64,000 nucleotides of DNA from Cryptomeria japonica (Eukaryota > Streptophyta > Pinopsida > Cupressales > Cupressaceae), in NCBI RefSeq assembly GCF_030272615.1, contig NC_081408.1:616276476-616340475 (forward strand), read 5' to 3'. Both the position numbers and the translations under genes were made by a program. Under the pieces are notes generated by a model, which was given only the letters and a program-made list of their open reading frames with translations, had not been told where the DNA came from and searched no databases. Position 1 is the first letter of the stretch; every line of letters begins with the position of its first letter. Positions 22,857-35,271 of this stretch are shown in pieces.

Positions 22857-23409
22857 GGCTATGTGACCAAGCTGCCCACAAGAGAAGCAAGCTCCTCTAC
22901 CTGGTCCTCTATTACCTGTCGGCCCACTAGACTGCTGGAAACTTCTCCAGCTAGGGGCATGAGATGCACTCTATGAAGACTGCCCTGAAGGGCCCTATTT
23001 GCCCCTCTGCCAGTTCTTGTTCTTCCTATATTGAGAGTTGCCACCTTGCTGGCCCTGGAACTGTTTTGATTTTCATGGTTGTTGCTGTTGTTGTCTACCC
23101 TTAGCGGGTGCCTGAGGAGTCCTAAATGGTGCAGCTGACTGGGACTGATTCCCACAAGTTCTATTCCCATTGGAAGGTGCACTCCCTATCTGCACACTTG
23201 ATAGACCACCAAGTGCATGGCTAAGGTTCAACTCAACCAATCTGGCTTTCACCACGACTATCTCAACTAAAGGTGGTTCAAACACCCTCACTCCTCCACT
23301 AATGCAGTAATTCAAACCTCTCAAGAAGTGCTGAACAAGCATAGCCTTATCATTACCAATCCTGACATACTGTTTGAGCTCATAGAACCTGTGCTCATAC
23401 TGGTCTACT
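22857..23409 (-). pseudogene. gag: Gypsy gag, C-terminal part (minus-strand inverted copy)
   Basis: On the minus strand the sequence starts in mid-gag at YEHRFYELK (about 23400), continues through MLVQHFLRGLN, the Gln-rich linker and a zinc-knuckle region (ACFSCGQLGHIAMQC, about 22850-22895), and leads into protease. The N-terminal half of gag, the primer site and the end of the 5' LTR are gone. At 23409/23410 the gag is joined directly to mid-LTR sequence, a clean deletion junction relative to the plus-strand copy. Confidence 0.85.
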
Positions 23410-24935
23410 ATCTTCCATAATCCAATATTTTCTTAACCCAATTTTTAATAAATTTCTACAACCACGAAGAACACAAAAATTGCACAGAGAAACTTTAATG
23501 GGACAAAGGAGGGTAAATGTGGCCAAATTTTGCCAACATAACCCCTTATAATTTCACAATGTCAAAACTAAATAATACAGGAAGAAGTAATAAACATGAG
23601 AATTTCCACAAAGAGATTGGAGATTCAAACAAACTAATTTATTTTTATTTTAAAAAAAAAAAAAAGACAAGGCAACCCAACCTGTGACGCTTCCCTGGAA
23701 GCGTCACGTGGAAGAGCTTAGTTCTACAACTGGTTTTTCCAAGCTAATCCCTCTTCCAACAATCCTTCGATAATTTCTTCTTTAACAAAAGATTGCTTGC
23801 AAAATAATTTTTCTTCACCAAATCTCTGCCTCCTTCCCGTGACTCCTAAAAATAAAAAGATTTATTCCCTTTTTAACCTAAAATTTTAGGTTGTACATAT
23901 TTTTCCCAAAAAAACTTCATATTTAATTTTAGTAATAAAAGCAATTTTATTTTATTTTCTAATTCCTAACAAAGGGATAAATTAACATGCAATAAGCAAA
24001 AATCATTTTTTTTCTTTTCTTTTCTCATGCAAATTTATTAATTTCCAAAAAAAGAAATTAAAGCAGTACTTTAATTCTAATTTATTCTTTTATTTATTTA
24101 TTTATTAAATTCCAGGAAACAATAAATGAAATTAATCTAATTTATTTTTCACTAAAATTTAAATAAGATACATTTCTAATATAATGCAACTTGCAATCTA
24201 ATTTAATAATTTCTTTTAATTAATTAAATTTAAAATCTCAATGCATAAAATACATAATTCCAAAATACCAACTATGAGATAACTGCATAAATTTAATTAA
24301 TTAATTAAATCCACTAAACACACAAACTGAGCAAACCCCAAGCAAAGACTCATAAAAAGGTCAAACGACAAAATACGAAGGCCGAACAAATTGACAAGGA
24401 TGACCAACTGACGACACTCACAAGAGTGTAACTGGGTAAAATAGGGTCAACTACTACCTCCTCCACTTCCATCGAACAAATATAAGGCACATTCAAACCT
24501 ATGAAGTCGGGTGGAGACGATACCCTGCACCTATCCGATACTTGTACCTGCAATATCCTGCATCACCGAACCACACATGCATGTATACAATATAGAAAAC
24601 ACGACATACACACCGATGAAGGAGAATCACGACGTTCCCTGTCTCACCGAAGTGAGTGAAGGAAAATCGTCTCCTTGCATCCAATACACTCGTAGACACA
24701 ACATATAATTTCACATTGCATAGATAAAATAAAGTGTCAATACATAGCAATAATCCATAAAATGTCATAAATCACAAGTACTGAAATATTGCAAATAAAT
24801 TATGCATCTCATATCCAGATAAAGCATGAAATAATGTCATATAAGTCTGAATAACACATCATGGTAATATATCCACTGAAAGTAAACAATAATAAAATAT
24901 GAGTCTAAAAAGTTCAAACGAGGAGGGGTACTACA
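23410..24935 (-). mobile_element. 5' LTR of the minus-strand Gypsy copy (family B, U3 side)
   Basis: On the minus strand it starts TGTAGTACCCCTCCTCGTTT at 24935. 23410-24058 matches 10207-10933, including the CCTGTGACGCTTCCCTGGAA segment. The deletion at 23410 removed its R/U5 end. CAAGA at 24936-24940 is the outer target duplication. Confidence 0.75.
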
Positions 24936-24940
24936 CAAGA

Positions 24941-25740
24941 CATGAAGTAATACACACAAATACCCCCTAAGGTACAATGCATATATGAAAAGTACACGTA
25001 TAAATCATACAATGAGGAAATCATGTTGAAGACACAACAGAGACATTAATATCCACAATTTATCAGGTATATATACATAAAACATGCATTTAAGAGAAAT
25101 ATACATGAGACACATGGATGCACTTAAAGCATGAAGTATGCACATAAAACATAAAAAATACACATAGAGCATACACATGAATATACTTGGGGCAAGAAGC
25201 ATTCATGCAAAACATAGAGTGTACACATAAGGCATGAATTTACTTTATGTAGACTATGCAAGATCCTCAACTAAAGGGTTGACGATGTTTGTAGTCAATG
25301 AACTATTCCCACCAAGGGTGACAACATCACACAAAATATATACATGAAATCAGCATCATCAATTGAGCATCATAAGCATTACATTTGTAAGTTCACCATC
25401 CATCACATAGGTAATAAACAATCCACATTTTATAAATAAACACAAAGTTCAAAAAATGTCACATGCATCATCATAAACATGTAATCCATCACATATGTAT
25501 TTTAAATCAACATCCATCACATAGCTAATAAACAATCCAAATTCCATAAATAAACACAAAGTTTAAAAAATGTCACATAAATAGTCACACTCCCTATCTC
25601 CATCTCCTCGGGGTGGCATAGTTCTACTATTAGGACCTACTAGAGGTGGAACATGAATTTTATGTAACCATATAAGTCAAATAAATTTCTATCAAGAAAT
25701 CAATATTAAATAAATAATATACTAATCGTGTACCTCATAC
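24941..25740. repeat. Minisatellite continuation and 113-bp spaced direct repeats; no gene
   Basis: 24941-25250 continues the CATGAAG/CACATGAATAC minisatellite seen left of 9100. 25399-25463 and 25512-25576 are direct repeats of one sequence (CATCCATCACATAG then TAATAAACAATCC, ATAAATAAACACAAAGTT), offset by 113 bp. No coding frame of interest. Confidence 0.6.
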
Positions 25741-25743
25741 ATT

Positions 25744-28700
25744 TCATTCACCACCACCACCACCACCACCACCATCATCGTCTCCGTCATCGTCATCACC
25801 ATCATCACCATCACCATGACCATGACCATCACCATCACCATCACCATCATCAGCTTCTTTTTCTTCATCATCATTGAGTAACTGTCGATCATGATCATCA
25901 TCTACATCATCTTCTACTTCTTCGGTATCTTCTTCTTCCATCACATTATACTTTATCGACTTTTCTCTTGGATCATGTCTAACAACAAATGACCAACCAG
26001 GTTTATGTGGAACCTCTGAGTAAAATACCTGCTCACATTGGTTTGGAAGAACATAGGGCTCATCCCCAACTGGTTCAAACAACCTTGTATTAACCATTGT
26101 AAAACCATTATCATGTTCAACAACAGTTCTATCGGGATCATTTTTATTCAATCGCAGCCTGTACCATTTGACGACGAACAAAACTAATTTGAAGGAATTA
26201 AAGTCACACTCAAGTATATCATCCAAGATGCCATAATATCGATTTTGAGACTCTTGAGGATGTATGTCGTTTCTCGATGAAATATTTGTCACCTCAAAGA
26301 CTGTAGTTATCCCAGAATCACAAGTTTTCTTCGTGTCATCCAACTTTTTGATGTGAAACTTATGAACATTGTAGCACATAGCGTTGTGGCATTTGACCTG
26401 CGATGTAAAAATTATTGCATCGTGAGTTGATAAACATATGGGTGATTAATAAATTTATACGTACCTGTTTATCCCTTAAACCATATGCTAAATCAATTTC
26501 CGTTTGCGTAACATTGGAATCTCCATTACGATGAGCTTCTTTAACCAATGAAGTCACACCTTCCCATGTTAATGTGTGACCAAAATGTTGACAACATTCA
26601 ATCCATACCGTCATTTGCAATATACGAATGTAGTGCATCCCACTCTCGACCAACTGTACAAAAAATAAATAGACGTCTTACAACCGATTTATTTTGAAGA
26701 TTAAGAATTAATTAACTACAATAACATCTTATAATTACCTCACTTTCCTCAATCTACCTTTCCCCGTTAAGTACTCCCCTTCGAATTTGTTAATGGGGTT
26801 GGGATCTCAAATGCGATCCACGTGGATCTTTGTTGCAAACTTAGGAAGATATTCAGAAATGTACACCATAGTCTGGTATACCATATATCCCTCCACCATA
26901 GAACCCTCAGGATGTGCTCTTTGTCGAACCAAAGCCTTCAAAAATTTCAAGTGCCTCTCAACCGTCCACATTTACCTAGTGTGTACAGGTCCACACAATT
27001 CAATCTCCTAAACTTGGTGTATGAGGTAGTGTTTTTGTGCATTGAAAAAAGCTGAAGGTAGACACTTTTGCATTTCACACATTAGATGAAATTTTTTTCT
27101 CTTCCAATATTTTATATCTTCTTTATGGATTTCTTTACATAACAACCACCTACAAGATATTCAAGACGCAAAAATATATATTACATAACAAGTAAAACAA
27201 ATTGCAAATATAATATCTATACAACGAACTGAACAAATATCACTACTCACCTCATGTATTTTCCAAGATCATATGACTTGCTTGACATTATTGTCGAAGT
27301 CGTCTGGGAGAGATAAAGGTAGAATGTACTACAACAATTATAAAATTATCTTTCCATTTTTTTCTAACATAATACAATGAAAAGTACGTGCGCAATATAC
27401 AAATATATAGTAAAAACACATGAACATGAATAACCTTAATGAAGGTATGTCAATCACACGTTTTCTTCCCTGACCCAGATTCACTTTTCGTTAATATGAG
27501 ATTGTTTATGTTCACAACAAATCATGTGGGAAATAGAATTTTTCGTATGACTTCTTCTATAGCAGTGCTTTGTTGGTCCGTTAATAACCAAAGAAGGTCA
27601 CTTATATTAATCTGGTCTTCATGGCTATTTGATTGAATGACATTTTTCATTGCATGATTGGATTCTTGAATGTCACTACAAATTTTGACAATTTTTTTTT
27701 TGTCACGCCTTCCATCCAATATTTTCCATAATGTCTCTATTATATTCTTTCCAATATGCATAGTATCAAACAAATGCACTATTTGTAATTGCTCATAGTA
27801 GGGCAACCTACTAAATTGTCGGGGATAACTTTTTAGTCCCTTAGGAAGGTGGTCATTAATGCCTTGACGACCTTCATGATCATCAATAAACAAAACACAA
27901 TAGAAAAGATGTTTTATGACAAACCATTAGATGGAATGACATTACCTTGACGATTAATTTTATTATATTCCAACTTCCACAGGTGAGGTGCCATTCTTCG
28001 TGATTTTGATGTATTCTCTTCTTTTCCATTGAAAAGATGTTTTTCAGTATTTCGATACTTATGATTTTTGTGGAGAAAGTGCCTATACTCATCAAACACC
28101 TGCTTTCCTAAACTTTTTGAATGACGAGATTTCATCTTTGGACCACAACTGGACATGCAAATTTTTCCTTTGTTTGCAGACTTACAAGATAATGTATAAT
28201 TGAATTAAATATGTTAATTTCTTTAATTATAATTATCATGTGCAACTTGAACACTATAACATACCACAAAAATGTGTTAGCCTTGGGGCATCATGTATAG
28301 TCCATACAAGCATCGCATGGAATTGAAATTGTCTTTGTCCTATTGGTCTAGAGACGTCATACATAGTGACACCATTCCATAACTCCAACAACTCGTCAAT
28401 AAGAGGCTCAATATATACATTCATATCTTTAACTTGGTACTTACCTAATCGAATGAACAAAAACATTACATAATCATTATGACCATTTTACTGCAATATT
28501 TATAATTAAATGTAGACGACTATTAAATGATAAAATACCTGAAACAATCATTGCCAACATTACGTGCTCCCTCTTTATTGACATCCATGGAGGAATGTTA
28601 TTGTTGATAACAAAAACAGGTCACATTGAGTAAACATATCTCAGCTCTCCAAATGGTTTGACACCGTCCACTGCCAATGAAAGCTTGAGATTACGAGGTT

Positions 28701-28815
28701 CTTTAAAGTGTGGCCACTTTTCCTCCATGTCCATAAATGTTGAACCATCCGCGGGCATTTGAATAATGTCATCTCGACTTCTATTGCGCGCATGGTAATC
28801 CATAAATTGTGCCAA
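25744..28815 (-). pseudogene. CACTA (En/Spm) transposase TNP2, decayed
   Basis: Pieces in order on the minus strand: 28815-28621 (YHARNRSRDDIIQMP, LSLAVDGVKPFG); 28466-28254 (NVYIEPLIDELLELW, MYDVSRPIGQRQF, HAMLVWTIHDAPRLTHFCG); 28156-27914 (HKNHKYRNTEKHLFNGKEEN); 27893-27522 (DHLPKGLKSYPRQFSRLPYY, LFDTMHIGKNIIETLWKILD), all TNP2 core. About 27020-26790 has GPVHT and HPEGSMVEGYMVY, typical of the DUF4218 region; 26653-25744 includes a DUF4216-like domain (RYYGILDDILECDFNSFKLV, YVLPNQCEQVFY, WSFVV). An intron of about 73 bp (26394-26466) has GT/AG borders inside this last part. The tail is a low-complexity Asp/Gly/His run. The N-terminus is lost near the hAT fragment, so it is non-autonomous today. 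Confidence 0.85.
25748..25860 (-). repeat. CAC/CAT-type microsatellite encoding an Asp/Gly/His tail
   Basis: CCACCACCACCATCATCGTC-like triplets fill the end of the transposase frame. On the minus strand they encode alternating Asp, Gly and His, then poly-Gly, before the stop near 25744. An acidic, repeat-expanded C-terminus is odd for TNP2 and probably reflects triplet slippage. Confidence 0.75.
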
Positions 28816-28865
28816 ACTAGTGCATTTGAATAATCATTGCATACGTGAAATAATGGGAATATAAC

Positions 28866-29474
28866 GAAGAACCTTGCATATATCAATGGAAGGGTGTCTC
28901 TATGCGAGGATGAAGAGGTTTTAGATGGGCTAACACATGTCATTGATAAGATGTATCTAGAGGTGGAGGCTTCTACGCTTCGCACACGATTCCTTGAATT
29001 TACAAAAAATCATGTTCCTACATTAAGTAAACCACAAGCGAGGTTGGATAGAGTTATATTAGCCTAAAGAGACCCTTTGGATGGTGGTCATGGCATCTAA
29101 GAGATACACCACGATTGAAGTTGTCTGCCACTTACTTCTTTTCACGGGTTGCTAGTTCCTCTGTTGCAAAGAGGAATTGGTCCACATATGGCTTTATCCA
29201 CTGCAACAAGAGGAATAGAATTACCTCTAGACAAACAGAGAAGCTAGTGGTCAAACACAATGTTCTTCGACTTCATTACGACAAGATTGTAGAGTATCAA
29301 CAAACTCCAGATTTATGGTGGGATGTTGATCCCGAAGACATGGCCCAAGTTGATAAGGAGACACCAAAGGGATTGGTTGGGGTTCCCTTGGATGAGGTGG
29401 ACATGGACCATGACAGTGGCAGAGACTCGGAGGAGGATTTTGATTTTGATCCAACGTTGGGAGATGCGGATTAG
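28866..29474 (+). pseudogene. hAT transposase, C-terminal fragment
   Basis: The frame opens at about 28884 with GRVSLCEDEEVLDGLTHVID and shifts near 29070-29080 into PFGWWSWHLRDTPRLKLSA. It continues as SSSVAKRNWSTYGFIHCNKR and NRITSRQTEKLVVKHNVLRL (29150-29270), the hAT C-terminal dimerisation domain (family pattern: W/S region, S.CERNWS, H.K.RNRL). An acidic tail ends at 29474. The catalytic N-terminal part is absent and a frame break is present, so it is a dead fragment. It lies head-to-head with the CACTA remnant, possibly marking a hAT insertion into it. Confidence 0.8.
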
Positions 29475-31099
29475 GGACAGCAGTGCACTTTGTTTTTTTT
29501 TGTATTTTCATATTGTAATTCACAATGAAACTATATGGTAGCAGTGTAGACTTGGGCATTTTGTATGTCTTTTTTTAAATTGCATGCATATTGACAATAA
29601 ATTCTGAATTATAAATGCATATTGATTATTGACAATGAATTTTGAACACAAATGTTGTATGTTAAAACTTAAGGTTCTAAAGTGTTTTCATATGCATGCT
29701 ATATCCATGTTTTCATATGAATATAATGTATGTATGTATGATTTATCCATGTTTTCATATGAACATTTAAAAATTCCCTATATTTCATATAGCCATCCCC
29801 CAAAATCGGCAAAAAAATTTGCCGTCCCCATCCCGAAAATTGGGTTAACATAGGTAAAATCCAAATAACTGAAACACTGCTCTATATATTGAAGATAAAT
29901 TATTCACTAAAAAATGAGCTGAAACTCAACTAGAGATTGACAATTAATGGCTGCAAGCAAACTATAAGGCCCCATTTGGTGTAAATGAACTGATTAGGGA
30001 AGGTATGACCTACTAAAGGAAGTATTGGTAGCCAAAATATTGGCACAGCCAGCAAAAAAATTCATCAAGAACCAAATCAATCGTTGTTGTTCACCATTCC
30101 AGATTATAGTACAAACCTTGCAAGGATTGGTATAGCCACAAAAAGATACCCCAAAAGGGCTGCAATTAAATATCGATGTTATACAACCAACAAGTATTTA
30201 ATATGGTCCCTTCAACATATTCGCATATGTCCCTCTAACAATACAGACCTTTCAGAAAACAAATCATCTAGTTTATTGGAGAGTAAGCTCAACAAACAAG
30301 TGCCAAACTTCACAACATTATAGTCGGCATTCATAAACCCAGATGGTACAGCCAAGCTTCAAACATAAAGAACTGCAATTTCTCTACAATGGCATGACTT
30401 GCAAGTGATATCAGACTTGCCAAAATACTGATAAATAAGCAATGATATTACTATATCACCAAAATAACTAAAAATTTCACACCAAAATCAAACAATTGAA
30501 AACTCGAAATCATCAACAGCTAAAGCACAATAGCAATCTTTGTGTAGAATTGCATTGAAAAGTTGGGAGGGTTTTCATCCTTGAAAGTATCATGCTAGAG
30601 AGTTTTTGTCCTCAAGTTCAAAAAGAAGAATTCATGTTCATTCTTGGAAATTGAAATTGATAGAATAACCAAGAAAACCTTTTTTCAAGAGCAATCCTCC
30701 TTCAAAACATTTTTTGAGAGAAAATAATGTAATATTATCTTTTACTCTATATCATTCCTCTAGTGTCCATCTTATCACTCAACTTCTAGGACCTTGGGCC
30801 TAGCAACACTCTGTAATTCACTTATAACGACCTTTTTAAAATTATATATCAGACATCTTTTTAAAATTGTAACATAAGGTTATTTTTAGACAACTTAAAA
30901 TGAGTCACACAAACATTAAATGAAGTCAAAACCAATGAAGTTGGAAAAACATGCACTAGATTTGCATAAAAACCAAATCGCAATAAGAGAAATCCCTAGA
31001 GAAGATTCAAGATAAGCTAGCAAAGGTTACCTCGAAAGAGCATTCATAAGGAGAAATTAATATTGCTTTCAATTCAAAGCCAACTTCCTTCAAACAAGC
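29475..31099. other. Non-coding interval; no gene recognised
   Basis: AT-rich DNA with repeated TTTTCATATGAA near 29690-29770 and short frames lacking known motifs. No LTR terminus or RNA gene was recognised. Confidence 0.5.
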
Positions 31100-32560
31100 A
31101 AAAGAGCTTGATGTGTGAAGAAGAGCAATGAAAGTTGAATTATGATGCCTTGATCAAGAATGACACTTGGGAGTTGGTTGTTACTCCACTCAATTCTAAA
31201 CTCATTGGTTGCAAGGTCTTTCAAACAAATAAAAAGTAGATGGCTCACTTGACAAGCATGAAGCAAGGCTTGTCGCAAAGGAATGTGCTCAAAAAGAAGG
31301 AATAAGCTATGAGGAGATCATTGCACCTACAATGAGATGGGCCACCGTTCAATTTTTGTTGGCTTGGCAGCACAAAATGGATGAAATTATAAACAGTGAT
31401 CTCGAAGAAACAAATTGCATGACTCAAATATAAGGTTCACTGTTAAAGGTCAAGAACACATAATGTGTAAGTTGATAAAATTGTTGTATGGTTTGAAACA
31501 AGCCCCATGGGCCTGGTATGGAAAGCTCATCGAACACCAATTGAGAACAAACTTCAAGAATTGTGAATTTGAAGATGCAACTGTTTTTGTCAAGACAATC
31601 AGCAAAACAATTGTATATCTAATTGTATACGTGGCTGATCTATTAGTAAGAAAATAACAAAAAACATACTACAAATATCAAAGCAAAACTAATAAAAGGT
31701 TTTGAAATGACAGATTTAGGTCATCTTCATTACTATTTGAACATTGATGTGATTCAAAAATCCAAGTACACTTTCATCACAAAACAAAAGTATATTGGTG
31801 AAAGTTTGAGCAAATTTGGAATGGCAAACTAAAAACCACTCAACACATCCGTGGAACAAAATCTAAAATTGACATCAATAGACATTGAAAAGTTGGAAGA
31901 TGTGACTAAGTAGGGACAACTCATTGGAAGCCTGATCTATGCAACCACAATAAGACCAGACGTTTCATTTGTTTTTGGTGTTTTGAGTTTTCTCTATATT
32001 TGTGCAAAAGCCAAGAGAAAGTTGCTTGCAGAAAAGACAATTCTTAGATATCTAAAGGGAACTAATAATTTTGGGTTTCATTATACCAAGGTAGCAGATT
32101 TAAAACTAGTTTTATATTTAGATTCAAACTATGTGGGGGTTTTTGTAGATGGGAAATCTACTTCAGGTTTCTTCATGAATTTAGGATCAACGGTCATCAA
32201 TTGGAAGTCAAAGAAACAAATGCCAACCAAAATATATGGCAGTTTCGAAAGCAATCAGAGAAATATTGTGACTCAGAAGGGTTCTTGATAATTTGCAAGA
32301 AAAACAAGTTACATCAATACAACTCATGGTCAACAACACTTCTATCATCGAGATGGCAAGGAATCCAAGTGTTCATGACCAAACTAAGCACATCAACACC
32401 CAATTCCATTTGATTCGCCATTATGTGAAAAATGTCAGTGTCAAATTGATCCACTGTCCAACTTCAGATCAATCAATGGATATCCTAACAAAAGCGCTTT
32501 GAAGAGAGAAATTTGAAAAATTTAGAGGCCTGCTTGGTCTCATTATAACCCCTATGGATT
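31100..32560 (+). pseudogene. pol: Copia pol fragment: RT and RNase H
   Basis: Copia RT starts near 31136 with NDTWELVVTPLNSKLIGCKV. CKLIKLLYGLKQAPWAWYGK lies at 31466-31525. The catalytic YVDD box is altered to YVAD (31627-31638). GFEMTDLGHLHYYLNIDVI follows at 31705. RNase H begins with GSLIYATTIRPDVSF (31929) and LRYLKGTNNFGFHY (32043) and ends HDQTKHINTQFHLIRHYVK and DILTKAL near 32502. Several stops and frame changes break it up. LTRs were not identified; the end, KFEKFRGLLGL, lies near 32540, where Copia pol normally stops. It is an old, inactive copy. Confidence 0.88.
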
Positions 32561-34731
32561 AAAAGGTGGATGCAATATTATGTAAATATTTAATAAATAA
32601 TCCTTGGGTTATTGTAAAATTTGAACAGTCAATGAAGCTGAACTGAAAGGTCATTTTGTTGATTTGTTAGTATATTATTTCAATTCATTTTTACTTTTTC
32701 ATTGTCAGTCCATTCCTGACCTGACAGAGTTGTCACCTGCTCGAGTGAGTTTTAATCATAGAGAAAATAATTCAGTACAAAGTTGAGTCTCTTGCCTCAA
32801 ATTATATGCAGATCCATTCACTAATTTACCATCTAACTGCATCTCTGTAGATAGACTATATCTTCAGCTGCATGAGAAGCCACTGCAAGGAACTGAACTT
32901 ATCATATCATTTAATCTTCTCAAGCCAAAGGGAAATTTTTATTCTTGACCCAACCATATTCCTTCTAATTGGGAAGTTGTCATTGGTATTTAACTTACTT
33001 GCTTTAAGTATCCTCCATAAGGACAAAACCTTTGCGTTTGTCTCTGCATCAGTCCAGAATAAAATATAAGGAAATATGCCTTGCTCCAGATTATGGACAG
33101 ATCTATCCACTACCCACAATCCAACCAATTCTCTATAGATGCACTAAATCTTCCACTGTGTAAGAAAGCAAACCAAAGAGAGAAAACATATCACCCAATC
33201 TAATCTTTTCAAACTAAACAAAGAACTTTATTCTCATGGCAATCATATTCCTTCTCATTGGACAATCCTCATTGTTTTTTCACAGTATAACTTACATGCC
33301 TTAAGCGCCCTCCATAAGGAGAAAACATTCATCTATGTCTCTGTACATAAATCCAGAAGAAACTATCAAGGGTATATATTCTTGTAATAAATAGCTCCAC
33401 AATCAACAACTCTTCAAAGATTGTGCTTTCTTCTAAGATAGAAGATTTGATCCAATAGATGGCTTCCGTCTGAACAATTGTATCAAAAGTTACAAATTCA
33501 AGTCTGTTATATTCTACAAAACTCAAGGACATACTGAGACTCCCAACAGAATAAAATTCTATGAAATGGGAAACCATAACTTAATTTCTTTTACATTTAA
33601 AAAATTAAAGATGTGGAGGAAGTATAAATAAACAATGTGCACACAGACCATAGACATGGGACTCCCTGAGTCATGAGCCAAGCAGGACTCCACCAGAACT
33701 GACTTGCAGACTTGAGAAAAACACCAATAAAAGCAAGTTCTCATATGTTAGTAATTTTCTAAATTGCTGAGTTTGTGCCAAGCTTTTTTCTGAATCAAAG
33801 ACCAAGTTCAAAATTAGCCTGTCAAGTCTTATTACTATGATGGAGACATTTCATTCAAAGCTTTCTCACTCTAGGAAATAGGGATATGAGAAGAAAAACA
33901 TTTTGGTATTTAAACAATGTATCAAAAAAATTTACATGCCTGTCTGCTGGTACATTAATGGGACCAAAGGTGCCTCATTCCTCCCTAAAAGTTGTTATTG
34001 ATCTGCTGCTTATAAATGATATGTTGTGAATCAACGAAAATGCAGATAGATGGTGTCGAGATGCTGAAAGCAATGCCATTATATGAATATTAGATCACCT
34101 ACATCAATGATAATACATGGGGTTATTTCAAATCAATTTGATAAGTAAAAGATTAAATTATTAGCAGTTGAACGATGTTTAAGTGTTGTAGGAAAACAAA
34201 CCTCCACAGTCATCAGATGTAACTCCATAATGTGTTTGCCCAATTTCTTTTAACAATAATTTTAGCTACCCTCTAGAAAGATATCAGAGGCAGTTGGCAA
34301 TACTTCTGAACCATACGCTGTGATGAAGTTTGACCTATAAACTATGCCATAGAAGGATGTACGTTCTATCACTTCTGCGATAAGAGATCAAAGACAAAAT
34401 TCTTTGGTAGATAGTGTAACATCTCTAAAATAATTCCAGAAAGAAAAAATAGATAAATGAAGATCCAACTTGAATGTTTTCAAAAAAAATCTTTAAAATG
34501 TTTTGACAAGTAGAAGCTACATTCTATCAGTCTCCAGGATATGTGATCTAGTGACAATGAACTTATTAAAACACTCTCCAGGTGGGTATAGATCAGGCTG
34601 GGAACAAGTTTTGGGTAAAATGGATTGAACTGTGTGCCTGGATGAAGGATAGCCATGTGCAGCATTAAAAATACAATTAAAAACTAACCTTCTGTAATGA
34701 TGGTCAGACAATCTTTCTCACTAGGGCAGTT
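32561..34731. other. Non-coding interval; no gene recognised
   Basis: Apart from the tandem duplication at 32808-33364, this stretch has no conserved frame, LTR end or RNA gene that I can support. Confidence 0.45.
32808..33364. repeat. Diverged tandem duplication, about 275-bp unit
   Basis: Copy 1 (about 32808-33067) and copy 2 (about 33092-33364) share CATATTCCTTCT(A/C)ATTGG, CTTTAAGTATCCTCCATAAGGA (CTTAAGCGCCCTCCATAAGGA in copy 2) and GTCTCTG then ATCCAGAA at matching positions. A minus-strand frame covers copy 1 but is broken in copy 2, so coding potential is doubtful. Confidence 0.65.
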
Positions 34732-34791
34732 GTGGGCTTGATGGAGTGGTAAGTTGGGGTCAGCACTTAGTGCGAAGAGATTCAAGCCCAC
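34732..34791 (+). repeat. Possible SINE head (tRNA-derived promoter)
   Basis: TGATGGAGTGG at 34739-34749 fits an A box at 10 of 11 positions, and GATTCAAGCCC at 34779-34789 fits a B box at 9 of 11, 40 nt apart as in RNA polymerase III promoters. GTGGGCTTG (34732-34740) and CAAGCCCAC (34783-34791) are perfectly complementary and enclose the unit. No clear 3' tail or target duplication was found. Confidence 0.4.
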
Positions 34792-35271
34792 TTTAAAATT
34801 TCAATATTTCTAGTTCTAAGAATGATTGTTGCAATTCCAATGTTTCAAATAGGAATCTGAAGCATTATGCCATTTGTTGCTGTTGAATGTAATGTAATAC
34901 CCACGTAGAAATTTCAGTAGAAAAAATATAAAGATAATAAATAATTAAATGAAAAAAAAAAAAAATCGATTATTCAAATCATTTTCTTCATTGCATTAAA
35001 TTGTGATTTTCTAGGGTTAAAGGGGTTGAGAGTATTCACATTTATTACTTGACTGAGTATTACCACCGCTAGAAGGTTCCTCTAAGGGAAGTTCCATGAT
35101 AAGTAGAGATGTGGCTTAAACTACACAGAACTCAATGTGCCCAAGGTAGACCCTAGGCAAACCTAGGCCAAACGCTGCCTGGCCAAAAAAAGCTAAGATA
35201 TCGGATTCTTCTGTTTTAGCCTGGAGCCTAGTATGGGTACGATTCGGGTTCAGATACGGTTAAGGTACGAC

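Larger units (their letters stand above)
9100..24940 (-). mobile_element. Composite Gypsy (chromovirus) insertion bounded by target duplication CAAGA
   Basis: CAAGA occurs at 9100-9104 and 24936-24940. Immediately inside lie the two outer LTR termini of one minus-strand element: the 3' end (GGCGGGGCATTACA on minus) at 9105 and the 5' end (TGTAGTACCCCTCC on minus) at 24935. Both flanks continue in the same CATGAAGCAT minisatellite. Inside are an interrupted LTR (9105-10933), a second family-A solo LTR, a plus-strand gag-pol copy (14494-19155), a palindromic junction (19191-19273), a minus-strand gag-pol copy (19309-23409) and a partial LTR (23410-24935). One insertion followed by internal inverted duplication and further insertions fits best. 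The exact history is inference. Confidence 0.7.
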
